Assembly (NCBI RefSeq): GCF_014649795.1
Contig: NZ_BMTS01000008.1
Span: 124,001-188,000 of the forward strand
DNA length: 64,000 nt
Direction: 5' to 3'
DNA from: Streptomyces melanogenes
GTDB lineage: Bacteria > Actinomycetota > Actinomycetes > Streptomycetales > Streptomycetaceae
Part shown: in pieces, positions 1-6,838 of the stretch
Layout of the letters: each line of letters opens with the position of its first letter
Numbering within the stretch: position 1 is the first letter of the stretch
The notes under the pieces: generated by a model
Database searches by the model: none
The model's input: the letters and a program-made list of their open reading frames with translations, nothing else
What the model was told of the DNA's origin: nothing
Made by a program: the position numbers and the translations under genes

Positions 1-640
1 CACCGGGGTGCACCTCGGTCAGTATCAGTTCGGCGGTCGCCGGATCCGGGCGCAGCACGCCGAGGTCGGTGATGACGGAGACCGGGCCCCGGCCGCGCAG
101 CCCGTGCCGGGCGCGGTCGCCGGGGCCGGTGCCGTGGCCCAGCGTGGTGACGTAGTCGAGGCGCTCGACGAAGGTGCGCGGCGAGTGGCGCACCGCGATC
201 AGCACCTCGCCGCAGTGCGCGGCGATCTCGGGGGCGCCGCCCGCGCCGGGCAGCCGCCCGCGCGGGCGGCCCGGACCCCGGTCCACCTCTGTGGTGTTGA
301 TGTTGGCGTACCGGTCCAGCTGCGCGGCGCCGAGGAATCCGACGTCGATACGGCCGCCCTGGAGCCAGTAGGTGAACATCTCGGTGACCGGTACCAACGC
401 GTCGGCGGTGTCGGCGAGTTCGCCGTCGCCGATGGAGAGCGGCAGCCGGGACGGCTTGGCGCCGATGGCACCGGACTCGTAGATCAGGACCAGGCCGGGG
501 TTGTGCACGCGGCGGGCGAGGTTGGCGGCCGTGGACGGCAGTCCGATGCCCACGAAGCACGTCCGCGCACCCACGAGGGCCCGGGCCGCGCCGACCGCCA
601 TCAGCACGTCGCCGCCGACGCGGCCCGGTCCGTCGCTCAT
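1..640 (-). CDS. pcaJ: 3-oxoadipate CoA-transferase subunit B (C-terminal end outside window)
   Basis: This is the second subunit of the 3-oxoadipate:succinyl-CoA transferase, which activates 3-oxoadipate in the protocatechuate branch of the beta-ketoadipate pathway in the cytoplasm. The frame is open from the ATG at 640 to the window edge, so the C-terminus is missing. Visible motifs are an N-terminal FVGIGLPSTAANLARR segment and YESGAIGAKPS. In family-I CoA transferases the Glu of this second motif is the expected CoA-accepting catalytic residue. The ATG overlaps the stop of pcaI as ATGA, so the two subunits are translationally coupled, as expected for a heteromer. The assignment rests on the strong match of its partner to PcaI/CatI and on the neighbouring PcaV-type regulator. 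Confidence 0.88.
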   Translation of the reverse strand, partial: MSDGPGRVGGDVLMAVGAARALVGARTCFVGIGLPSTAANLARRVHNPGLVLIYESGAIGAKPSRLPLSIGDGELADTADALVPVTEMFTYWLQGGRIDVGFLGAAQLDRYANINTTEVDRGPGRPRGRLPGAGGAPEIAAHCGEVLIAVRHSPRTFVERLDYVTTLGHGTGPGDRARHGLRGRGPVSVITDLGVLRPDPATAELILTEVHPG

Positions 641-1440
641 CCGGTCACACACTCCTTGAGCCACTGCTGGAACACGTCCCGGTCGCGCGAGACGCGGTCC
701 CACTCCCGGTAGTAGTCGTTGTCCCGTTCCGAGTACCCGGCGGCGTACGAGGGATGGGCGCCGCCCGGCACCCAGGCGACGGCGTCGACCACCCAGCCCG
801 GCAGCACCACGCCGCCCGGGCGCGGCTCCAGCACTTCGACGAGCTCCTCGACGGTGACGAGCACCCGCTCGGCCGCGAGGACCGCCTCCTTCTGCACCCC
901 GGCGAGCCCCCACAGCTGGACGTTGCCGTCGCGGTCGGCCTGCTGGGCGTGGATGACCGTGACGTCCGGGTTGACCGCGGCGACCGCCGCCAGCTCCTGC
1001 CCGGTGAACGGGCAGTCGATCGTTGACAGCGTTGTCGTACGGCGTCCCAGATCGCTGCCCCGGTAGCCGTTGAGGAGCGCGAACGGCAGCCGGGAGGCGC
1101 CCGCCGCATAGCGGTTGGCCATGCCCGCGTGGCTGTGCTCGTCCAGCTCCAGCGGCCGCGGCCAGCCGTTCTCGACCGCGTCGCGGAACCGGTGCAGCGA
1201 GCCGACGCCCGGGTTGCCGCCCCAGGAGAACACCAGCTTCCTGGCCAGCCCCGCCCCGATGAGCTGGTCGTAGATCACGTCCGGGGTCATCCGCACCAGC
1301 GTGAGATCGGTGATGCCCTGCCGGATGACCTCATGGGCCGCCGCGAACGGAATGAGATGGGTGAACCCCTCCATGGCGACCGTGTCCCCGTCGCGAATCA
1401 GGTCGGCCACCGCCTCGCGCAGCCCTCGAATTTCGGCCAT
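637..1440 (-). CDS. pcaI: 3-oxoadipate CoA-transferase subunit A
   Basis: This is the alpha subunit of the CoA transferase that moves CoA from succinyl-CoA to 3-oxoadipate, the penultimate step of protocatechuate catabolism. The 267-residue protein resembles PcaI/CatI along its whole length. It has VAMEGFTHLIPFAAAHEV near the N-terminus, FSWGGNPGVGSLHRFRDAVE and LDEHSHAGMANRYAAGAS in the middle, and VPGGAHPSYAAGYSERDN near the C-terminus. The ATG at 1440 is the first possible start and faces a promoter and operator region shared with pcaV. It overlaps pcaJ by 4 bp. In S. coelicolor the orthologous operon (pcaIJFHGBL, recalled) is repressed by PcaV, and the divergent layout here is the same. 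Confidence 0.93.
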   Translation of the reverse strand: MAEIRGLREAVADLIRDGDTVAMEGFTHLIPFAAAHEVIRQGITDLTLVRMTPDVIYDQLIGAGLARKLVFSWGGNPGVGSLHRFRDAVENGWPRPLELDEHSHAGMANRYAAGASRLPFALLNGYRGSDLGRRTTTLSTIDCPFTGQELAAVAAVNPDVTVIHAQQADRDGNVQLWGLAGVQKEAVLAAERVLVTVEELVEVLEPRPGGVVLPGWVVDAVAWVPGGAHPSYAAGYSERDNDYYREWDRVSRDRDVFQQWLKECVTG

Positions 1441-1477
1441 TGCTTCCCCCTGCCCTTCGCTTCCCCGTAGCGGTAGG

Positions 1478-1502
1478 CTCAGTGTTTAGTCAGTGCACTG
1501 AG
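1478..1502. promoter_or_regulatory. Candidate PcaV operator
   Basis: A perfect 12-bp palindrome TCAGTGCACTGA lies at 1490-1501, and a further CTCAGTG half-site sits at 1478-1484, so three half-sites of the form CTCAGTG/CACTGAG are present. It lies just downstream of the predicted pcaI transcription start and upstream of pcaI. That is a good position for a MarR-type repressor that blocks pcaI and possibly its own gene. That PcaV binds here is inferred from position and symmetry. Confidence 0.62.
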
Positions 1503-1518
1503 CACCTACCGCCTTCCG

Positions 1519-1547
1519 AAGCTAACGGGACGAGTCGGACGGGTCAA
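1519..1547 (-). promoter_or_regulatory. Candidate pcaI promoter
   Basis: On the minus strand, TTGACC (1547-1542) and TAGCTT (1524-1519) are separated by 17 bp, a reasonable match to the housekeeping sigma consensus. The start point would fall near 1512, about 70 bp upstream of pcaI and immediately before the palindromic operator. Confidence 0.5.
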
Positions 1548-1630
1548 CACCCGCAGTGGGCTGAACACTTGACCGTACGCGGTTGACCGAAAGCGCTCGC
1601 TATCGAGCGGCAGCACGAGAGGAACACACC

Positions 1631-2095
1631 GTGTCCGCAGTCGACTTGAGCGGCCACCCCGGACATCTGGCCCGGCGGCTCCAGCAGGTCCACTATCTGC
1701 TCTGGAACACGATGGTCTCCGAGCAGACCACGTCCCCGCAGTTCGCGGTCCTCAACACCCTGGTCGCCTCCCCGGGCCTGGACCAGCGGACCGTCGGCGA
1801 GCGGGTGGGCCTGGACCGGTCGACGATCGCCGAGGTCATCAGCCGGCTGACCCGGCGCGGTCTGCTGCGCAAGACGCGCGACCCGCGCGACGGCCGCCGC
1901 TCCCGGCTCGACGTCACCGACGAGGGCCGCGCGGTGCACCGCGAACTCACCGTCCGCACGGCTCGGATGAACGAGGTGTTCCTGGCCCCGCTGGCCCCCG
2001 CCGAGCAGACCGTCTTCCTCGACCTGCTGCGCCGGGTCGCGGACGCGGCCGAGAGCTTCGGCGGTGCGGCCGAGGAAGAGGCGCAGGCCGGCTGA
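1631..2095 (+). CDS. pcaV: MarR-family regulator, PcaV-type repressor of protocatechuate genes
   Basis: This is a 154-residue winged-helix MarR protein, expected to repress the divergent pcaIJ operon and release it when protocatechuate binds. I chose the GTG at 1631 because AGAGGA at 1618-1623 is well spaced, and because this start puts an arginine at residue 15 in GHLARRLQQ. In S. coelicolor PcaV, Arg15 is the key ligand-binding residue (recalled). His21 and Trp25 follow in HYLLWNT. The recognition region GERVGLDRSTIAEVISRL and the wing DPRDGRRSR are clear. An upstream ATG at 1583 would add 16 residues with no family resemblance. It converges on the FAD monooxygenase gene, with 8 bp between the stop codons. 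Confidence 0.88.
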   Translation: MSAVDLSGHPGHLARRLQQVHYLLWNTMVSEQTTSPQFAVLNTLVASPGLDQRTVGERVGLDRSTIAEVISRLTRRGLLRKTRDPRDGRRSRLDVTDEGRAVHRELTVRTARMNEVFLAPLAPAEQTVFLDLLRRVADAAESFGGAAEEEAQAG

Positions 2096-2098
2096 CCC

Positions 2099-2112
2099 GG
2101 GGTCTAGACCCC
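2099..2112. promoter_or_regulatory. Perfect 14-bp palindrome resembling a DasR (dre) core
   Basis: GGGGTCTAGACCCC spans the gap between the convergent stops of pcaV and the FAD monooxygenase gene. The inner GGTCTAGACC equals the core of the DasR-responsive element known from streptomycetes. The flanks differ from the usual T/A, and the site is not near any start codon. A small bidirectional terminator stem is an equally good reading. Confidence 0.3.
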
Positions 2113-3513
2113 CTCTCGCCGCACCGGCGGTTCCTGCGGGGTCGGCCGTACGGGACCGAACAGCACCGCCCTCGCGATGCGCGGCGCGAACAGCGCGGTC
2201 ACCGGGGCGGTCAGGTACAGCACGTCGCGGAAGACCCGGCCGACCGCCGGATCGCCCGGCGCGCGGGCCTCGACGCGCGCGAGGTACCACCCGGAGACCC
2301 GGTCGGCAGGCGTGCTGCGCGCCGCGCCGCCCGTCGCGGTCGGCATGTTCTTGTCGGAGCCGGCCGAGATGTCCCAGGCCTGCCGCGAGGCCGCGAACAT
2401 CGCCTTCTGCACCCGCCGGGTCGTCGGCGTACGGCGTGTGTCGGCCAGCGCGTCGCGCAGCGCGAGGGCACTCATGGCGGCGACCGTCATGCCCTGGCCG
2501 TAGATCGGGTTGAACACGCACTGGGCGTCACCCGTGGCCAGGAATCCGGCGGGACGGCGGCCCGGAAGGTCGTAGCGGCGGCGGATGTTCGCGGTGGTGC
2601 GGTAGGCGAGCGCGGGCGCGTCGGCCTTGGCCGCGTCCAGCCAGTTCCGGGTGATCGGGTGCGGCAGCCGGTCGGCGAACTCGGTGAACCCCCGGTCGTC
2701 CAGCGGCGGTTCGTTGCCCCGCAGCCCCGAGAGCGTGACCATCCACCGGTCGCCCTCGGCGGGCAGCACCACCGCGCCGTGCGTCTGGCCGGGGTTGGGG
2801 ACGATGAAGTGGGGCTCCGCGTCGTCGTCCTCGCCCGTACGGTAGACGCGCGTCGCGTAGGCGAGCCCGGTCTCCAGGGTCTCCTCGACGGCCGGTTCGG
2901 CGCCGATGGCACTCAGCCAGTCGGCGGCCTTGCTGCCGCGGCCCGAGGCGTCGACCACCAGGTCGGCGGCAAGCCGCTGCGGCTCCCGGCCCACGGCGAC
3001 GGCTGCCGCGCCCCGCTCGCGCAGCAGCACCCCGCGCACCCGCGAGGCGTCGCCGACCAGGCCCACGGTCTCGGTGCCCTGGACGAGCTCGATACGGGGA
3101 TCGGCCAGCACCCGGCGGCGTACCAGCCACTCCAGCAGGGGCCGGGTCGGGCAGATGAAGAAGGCGGTCTCCTCGGTGCGGCGGAACCAGCGCCCCGCCT
3201 GCCACTGCGCCAGGTCGCTGGGCGCGCCGACACGGGGCGCGCCGTGTGCCATCAGCTCGTCGGTGAATCCGGGCAGCAGGGCGTCGTAGGCGCGTTGACC
3301 GCCCGGGATCAGCACATGGGTGTGGCGGCTCTGCGGCACCCCGCCGCGCGGCTCGGGCCCGTCGGGCAGCCGGTCGCGCTCGATCACCGTGACCCGGTCG
3401 GCGTGGGCCGCGAGCACCTGGGCCGCGAGCAGCCCCGCCAGACTCGCCCCGATGACGACGGCGTGCCGCCCCCCGTCCCCGGACGCGCCGGTCCCGTTCA
3501 CCGTCTCCAACAC
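2104..3513 (-). CDS. FAD-dependent monooxygenase / epoxidase-like oxidoreductase
   Basis: This is a 469-residue flavoprotein oxygenase. The N-terminal Rossmann fingerprint is AVVIGASLAGLLAAQVLA followed by VTVIERD. A GDAQCVFNPIYGQGMTVA motif, the second FAD-binding signature of aromatic hydroxylases and epoxidases, lies near residue 310. The substrate cannot be read from sequence. The PQSRHTHVLIPGG stretch recurs in a streptomycete group often annotated as FAD monooxygenase or epoxidase. I chose the GTG at 3513, which has AAGGGGAAG just upstream, over an ATG 111 bp earlier whose extra residues are low-complexity and Arg/Ser-rich. The gene is divergent from an alpha/beta hydrolase of the epoxide hydrolase type, a pairing that would fit sequential epoxidation and opening, but this is inference. 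Confidence 0.72.
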   Translation of the reverse strand: MLETVNGTGASGDGGRHAVVIGASLAGLLAAQVLAAHADRVTVIERDRLPDGPEPRGGVPQSRHTHVLIPGGQRAYDALLPGFTDELMAHGAPRVGAPSDLAQWQAGRWFRRTEETAFFICPTRPLLEWLVRRRVLADPRIELVQGTETVGLVGDASRVRGVLLRERGAAAVAVGREPQRLAADLVVDASGRGSKAADWLSAIGAEPAVEETLETGLAYATRVYRTGEDDDAEPHFIVPNPGQTHGAVVLPAEGDRWMVTLSGLRGNEPPLDDRGFTEFADRLPHPITRNWLDAAKADAPALAYRTTANIRRRYDLPGRRPAGFLATGDAQCVFNPIYGQGMTVAAMSALALRDALADTRRTPTTRRVQKAMFAASRQAWDISAGSDKNMPTATGGAARSTPADRVSGWYLARVEARAPGDPAVGRVFRDVLYLTAPVTALFAPRIARAVLFGPVRPTPQEPPVRREGV

Positions 3514-3636
3514 CGTGCTTCCCCTTGTCCGCCGCGATCCGTGGCCGCCCAGTATGACGCGCCGCGACGCCCTCGACCTGGCGGAGTCATACGATTTGGC
3601 CCGATCCGACCGCTCGCTCGGCAAAGGTCAGGCCCC

Positions 3637-4542
3637 ATGGAACGCACCGACCGCACCGCTCCCCCTGACCCCGGGATCGACGGCTTCGCCTACCACCGCG
3701 TGCCGGTCGCCCAGGCGGTGGCGCTCCAGGTGGCCGTGGGCGGTTCGGGCCCGCCCGTGGTCCTGCTGCACGGCTTTCCCCAGACACATCTGATGTGGCG
3801 TCATGTCGCCGCCGAGCTCGCCGCCGACCACACGGTGATCTGCCCGGATCTGCGCGGCTACGGCGACAGCGACAAGCCGGTGGACACCGACGGCTCGGTG
3901 TACGCGAAGCGGACCCTGGCCGCCGACGTCGTCGCCCTCGCCCGTGCGCTGGGCCACGAGCAGTTCGCGCTCGTGGGGCACGACCGGGGCGCGCTGGTCG
4001 CGATCCGCGCCGGGCTCGACCACCCGCACGCCGTCACCCACCTCGCGTCCCTCGAAGTGGTGCCGACCCTGGACACCTGGGACGTGCTGCGCGGCACGTC
4101 CGGCGCCGCCGGGTTCCCGCTCTCTCTGACGGCCCAGCCGCCGGGCCTGCCGGAGCGGATGATCTCCGCCACCGCCGACGAGTTCTTCGGCCACTTCCTC
4201 GACCTGTGGACCCGCGACCCGGACGCCATCCCCGCCGAGGTGCGCGCCGCGTATCTGCGGGCCTGCCGTGCGGCCGTCCCCTCGATCGTCGCCGACTACC
4301 GCGCCTCGGCCCACATCGACGTCGAGCACGACACGGCCGACCGCCGCTGTGGCAACCGGCTGCGCATGCCGGTGACCGTGCTCCAGCAGGACTGGGGCGC
4401 CGCCCCCGACGCCGGGACGGCCGAGCGGTGGCGCACCTGGGCCCCCGACCTGGTCCACCGGACCGTCTCCTGCGGCCACTTCATGGCGGAGGAGTCCCCG
4501 GCGGAGGTGGTGGAGGTCCTGCGCGAGCTCCTGGCGCGCTGA
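3637..4542 (+). CDS. Alpha/beta hydrolase of the epoxide hydrolase / haloacetate dehalogenase type
   Basis: This is a 301-residue cytoplasmic alpha/beta hydrolase. It has the HGFPQTHLMWRHVAAEL oxyanion-hole region, the DLRGYGDSDKP motif, and the nucleophile elbow GHDRGA with Asp as nucleophile. Asp rather than Ser points to epoxide hydrolases and haloacetate dehalogenases. The catalytic His lies near the C-terminus in SCGHFMAEESP. The ATG at 3637 begins just upstream of the conserved domain. The frame is open far upstream of it, but that part is antisense to the FAD gene. The shared promoter region with the FAD monooxygenase suggests linked regulation. The true substrate is unknown. Confidence 0.78.
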   Translation: MERTDRTAPPDPGIDGFAYHRVPVAQAVALQVAVGGSGPPVVLLHGFPQTHLMWRHVAAELAADHTVICPDLRGYGDSDKPVDTDGSVYAKRTLAADVVALARALGHEQFALVGHDRGALVAIRAGLDHPHAVTHLASLEVVPTLDTWDVLRGTSGAAGFPLSLTAQPPGLPERMISATADEFFGHFLDLWTRDPDAIPAEVRAAYLRACRAAVPSIVADYRASAHIDVEHDTADRRCGNRLRMPVTVLQQDWGAAPDAGTAERWRTWAPDLVHRTVSCGHFMAEESPAEVVEVLRELLAR

Positions 4543-4559
4543 CCCCCCGTACACGCGGA

Positions 4560-4587
4560 CCGGGCCGCCCCCTGGGGGACGGCCCGG
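4560..4587. terminator. Bidirectional hairpin between convergent genes
   Basis: CCGGGCCG-CCCC and its near-perfect complement GGGGGACGGCCCGG form a strong stem with one bulge and a tiny loop. It sits between the stops of the hydrolase (4542) and the phospholipase C (4605). It has no U-run, which is usual for streptomycete terminators. Confidence 0.6.
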
Positions 4588-4604
4588 CCGTTGAGGCGGA
4601 ACGA

Positions 4605-6662
4605 TCAGGCGGTGAGGATCGCCGGGTCGCTGACGCCGGCCGTGCCGGTCTCCACGTGTCCGGCGAACCGGCGCAGGAAGGTGGAGGCGGTGCTGGAGAC
4701 CACCGACACGTCGTACCAGCGCTTGCTCGCCGTCAGGTCGACCGTGTACTTGACGGTGGCGCCCGGCTGGACCGTGAGCGCCTGGGAGGCGCCGCCGTAC
4801 CCGTCGGTGACCGTGAGGCGCGCGCTCGACGTGCCCGCGTTGGTCAGGGTCAGGTCGAGGTTGCCGGTGGTCGCGTTGTGCCGGGCGGTCACCTCGGGGC
4901 CCGCGGTCTTGCCGGGGTTGCGGAAGGTGCGCAGGAACCCGTTGGGGCCGAAGACCGTGAGGTCGGTGGTGCCCTTCGAGTACGCGGTGTTCCACGTGTC
5001 GGAGAGCGTCTTGCCCGCCTCGGTGGTGTACGTCCACGGCCCGTCGGTGCGGTTCGGCGAGGTCACGAAGAACTGCGCGCCCGCCGAGGCGCCCGCGCCG
5101 AAGGTCAGCGTGAACTTGCCGGTGGACGCGTTCGCCGAGCCGTCCACGTACGGCGCGTACCGCAGCGGCCGGGTCTTGCGCGAGCCGCGCTCCTGCTTGG
5201 GCACGCTGCCGGTGGTGGGCGGCACCGGCACGAAGTCCGGGTGCCGGTTGTGGTCCGGCGGCAGATAGCCGGCCGTCGAGGGCAGCGAGGCGGGCGTGGT
5301 GTTGGACTTGCCGAAGTCGAACGCCGAGGTCAGGTCGCCGCAGATGGCCCGCCGCCAGGGCGAGATGTTGGGCTCCTGGACGCCGAACCGGCGCTCCATG
5401 AAGCGGATGATCGAGGTGTGGTCGAAGGTCTCGGAGCAGCTGTAGCCGCCGGTGGACCAGGGCGAGACGACGAGCATCGGAACGCGCTGGCCGAGCCCGT
5501 AGGCACCGGCGCCGTGGCTGATGTCACCGGCGTAGTAGTCGGCCGAGGTCGAGACCGTGGACAGGCCCTGGTTGGCCGAGGAGGGCGGGAACGGCGGCAC
5601 GATGTGGTCGAAGAAGCCGTCGTTCTCGTCGTACGTGATGAACAGCGCGGTCTTCGCCCACACATCGGGGTTGGAGGTCAGCGCGTCGAGCACCTGGGAG
5701 ATGTACCAGGCGCCGTAGTTGGCCGGCCAGTTGGGGTGCTCGGTGAACGCCTCGGGCGCGGCGATCCAGGAGACCTGCGGCAGCTTCCCCGCCTTCACGT
5801 CGGCCTTGAGGATGTCGAAGAAGCCCTGGCCCGCCTTGGCGTTGGTGCCGGTGCGCGCCTTCTCGTAGAGCGCGTCGCCGGGCTTGGCGTTGCGGTAGCT
5901 GTTGAAGTACAGCAGCGAGTTGTCGCCGTAGTTGCCGCGGTAGGCGTCGTTGATCCAGCCCCAGCCGCCGGCCGCGTCAAGGCCGTCGCCGATGTCCTGG
6001 TAGATCTTCCAGGACACCCCGGCCTTCTCCAGGCGCTCGGGGTACGTCGTCCAGCCGTACCCCTTCTCGTCGTTGCCGAGGACGGGCCCGCCGCCGGTGC
6101 CGTCGTTGCCGGTGTACCCGGTCCACATGTAGTAGCGGTTCGGGTCGGTGGAGCCGATGAACGAGCAGTGGTACGCGTCGCAGATGGTGAAGGCGTCGGC
6201 GAGCGCGTAGTGGAACGGGATGTCCTCACGGGTGAGGTACGCCATCGTGGTGGACGTCTTGGCGGGCACCCACTGGTCGTACTTGCCGTTGTTGAACGCC
6301 TTGTGGCCGCCGGCCCAGTCGTGGTTGAGGTCCTGGATGAACTGGAGACCGAGGTTGTCCGCCTTGGGCCGGAACGGCAGGACTTCCTTGCCGCCGCCCT
6401 CCTGGTGCCAGACCGGCTTGCCGCTGGGGAGCGTGACGGGGCGCGGGTCGCCGAAGCCGCGCACGCCGCTGAGCGAGCCGAAGTAGTGGTCGAAGGAACG
6501 GTTCTCCTGCATCAGGACGACCACGTGCTCGACGTCCTGGATGCTGCCGGTGCTGCCCTGCGCCGGGATGGCGGCGGCGCGGGCGATGCTGTCGGACAGC
6601 ATGGTGAGGGCCGCGGTGCCGCCGGCGAGCTGCATGAACCGGCGCCGATTGAGTTCAGCCAT
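4605..6662 (-). CDS. Phosphocholine-specific phospholipase C, Tat-exported
   Basis: This 685-residue secreted enzyme hydrolyses phosphatidylcholine-type lipids to diacylglycerol and phosphocholine, and belongs to the bacterial non-haemolytic PLC/acid phosphatase superfamily. The N-terminus carries a twin-arginine signal, NRRRFMQLAGGTAAL, and an Ala-rich segment. The catalytic part starts with VVLMQENRSFDHYFGSLSG and continues with DENDGFFDHIVPP near residue 340 and HTSIIRFMERRFGV. Two C-terminal beta domains typical of this family fill roughly residues 510-685. I chose the ATG at 6662 because it places the RR motif at residues 6-7; an upstream ATG at 6716 would bury the signal. A phosphate-scavenging role is plausible, but I see no clear PHO box. 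Confidence 0.9.
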   Translation of the reverse strand: MAELNRRRFMQLAGGTAALTMLSDSIARAAAIPAQGSTGSIQDVEHVVVLMQENRSFDHYFGSLSGVRGFGDPRPVTLPSGKPVWHQEGGGKEVLPFRPKADNLGLQFIQDLNHDWAGGHKAFNNGKYDQWVPAKTSTTMAYLTREDIPFHYALADAFTICDAYHCSFIGSTDPNRYYMWTGYTGNDGTGGGPVLGNDEKGYGWTTYPERLEKAGVSWKIYQDIGDGLDAAGGWGWINDAYRGNYGDNSLLYFNSYRNAKPGDALYEKARTGTNAKAGQGFFDILKADVKAGKLPQVSWIAAPEAFTEHPNWPANYGAWYISQVLDALTSNPDVWAKTALFITYDENDGFFDHIVPPFPPSSANQGLSTVSTSADYYAGDISHGAGAYGLGQRVPMLVVSPWSTGGYSCSETFDHTSIIRFMERRFGVQEPNISPWRRAICGDLTSAFDFGKSNTTPASLPSTAGYLPPDHNRHPDFVPVPPTTGSVPKQERGSRKTRPLRYAPYVDGSANASTGKFTLTFGAGASAGAQFFVTSPNRTDGPWTYTTEAGKTLSDTWNTAYSKGTTDLTVFGPNGFLRTFRNPGKTAGPEVTARHNATTGNLDLTLTNAGTSSARLTVTDGYGGASQALTVQPGATVKYTVDLTASKRWYDVSVVSSTASTFLRRFAGHVETGTAGVSDPAILTA

Positions 6663-6777
6663 GAGTGAGGTGACCTCTGCAAGGGTGTGGGGACAGAAGC
6701 GACTGGAGTGTTCCAAGAACAGCGAGCAATACGGAAGACCCAGTGGCGTATCCGTGTCGAGCGGCGGTACGCGAGAC

Positions 6778-6818
6778 GAACACGGGCCCCGCCGTGACGA
6801 CCGGCGGGGCCCGTGTTC
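6778..6818 (-). terminator. Perfect 17-bp stem terminator after the cytochrome b gene
   Basis: A perfect 17-bp inverted repeat (6778-6794 with 6802-6818) and a 7-nt loop lie just downstream of the cytochrome b stop at 6839. They separate it from the phospholipase gene on the same strand. Confidence 0.8.
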
Positions 6819-6838
6819 CGTACCGATGCGCGATGCCT

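Noticed and set aside
3795..6668. A 957-codon plus-strand open frame opposite the phospholipase C gene
   Set aside because: It is the antisense shadow of a high-GC gene, rich in Arg, Gly and Ala without any domain motif. The opposite strand encodes a clear Tat-exported phospholipase C.
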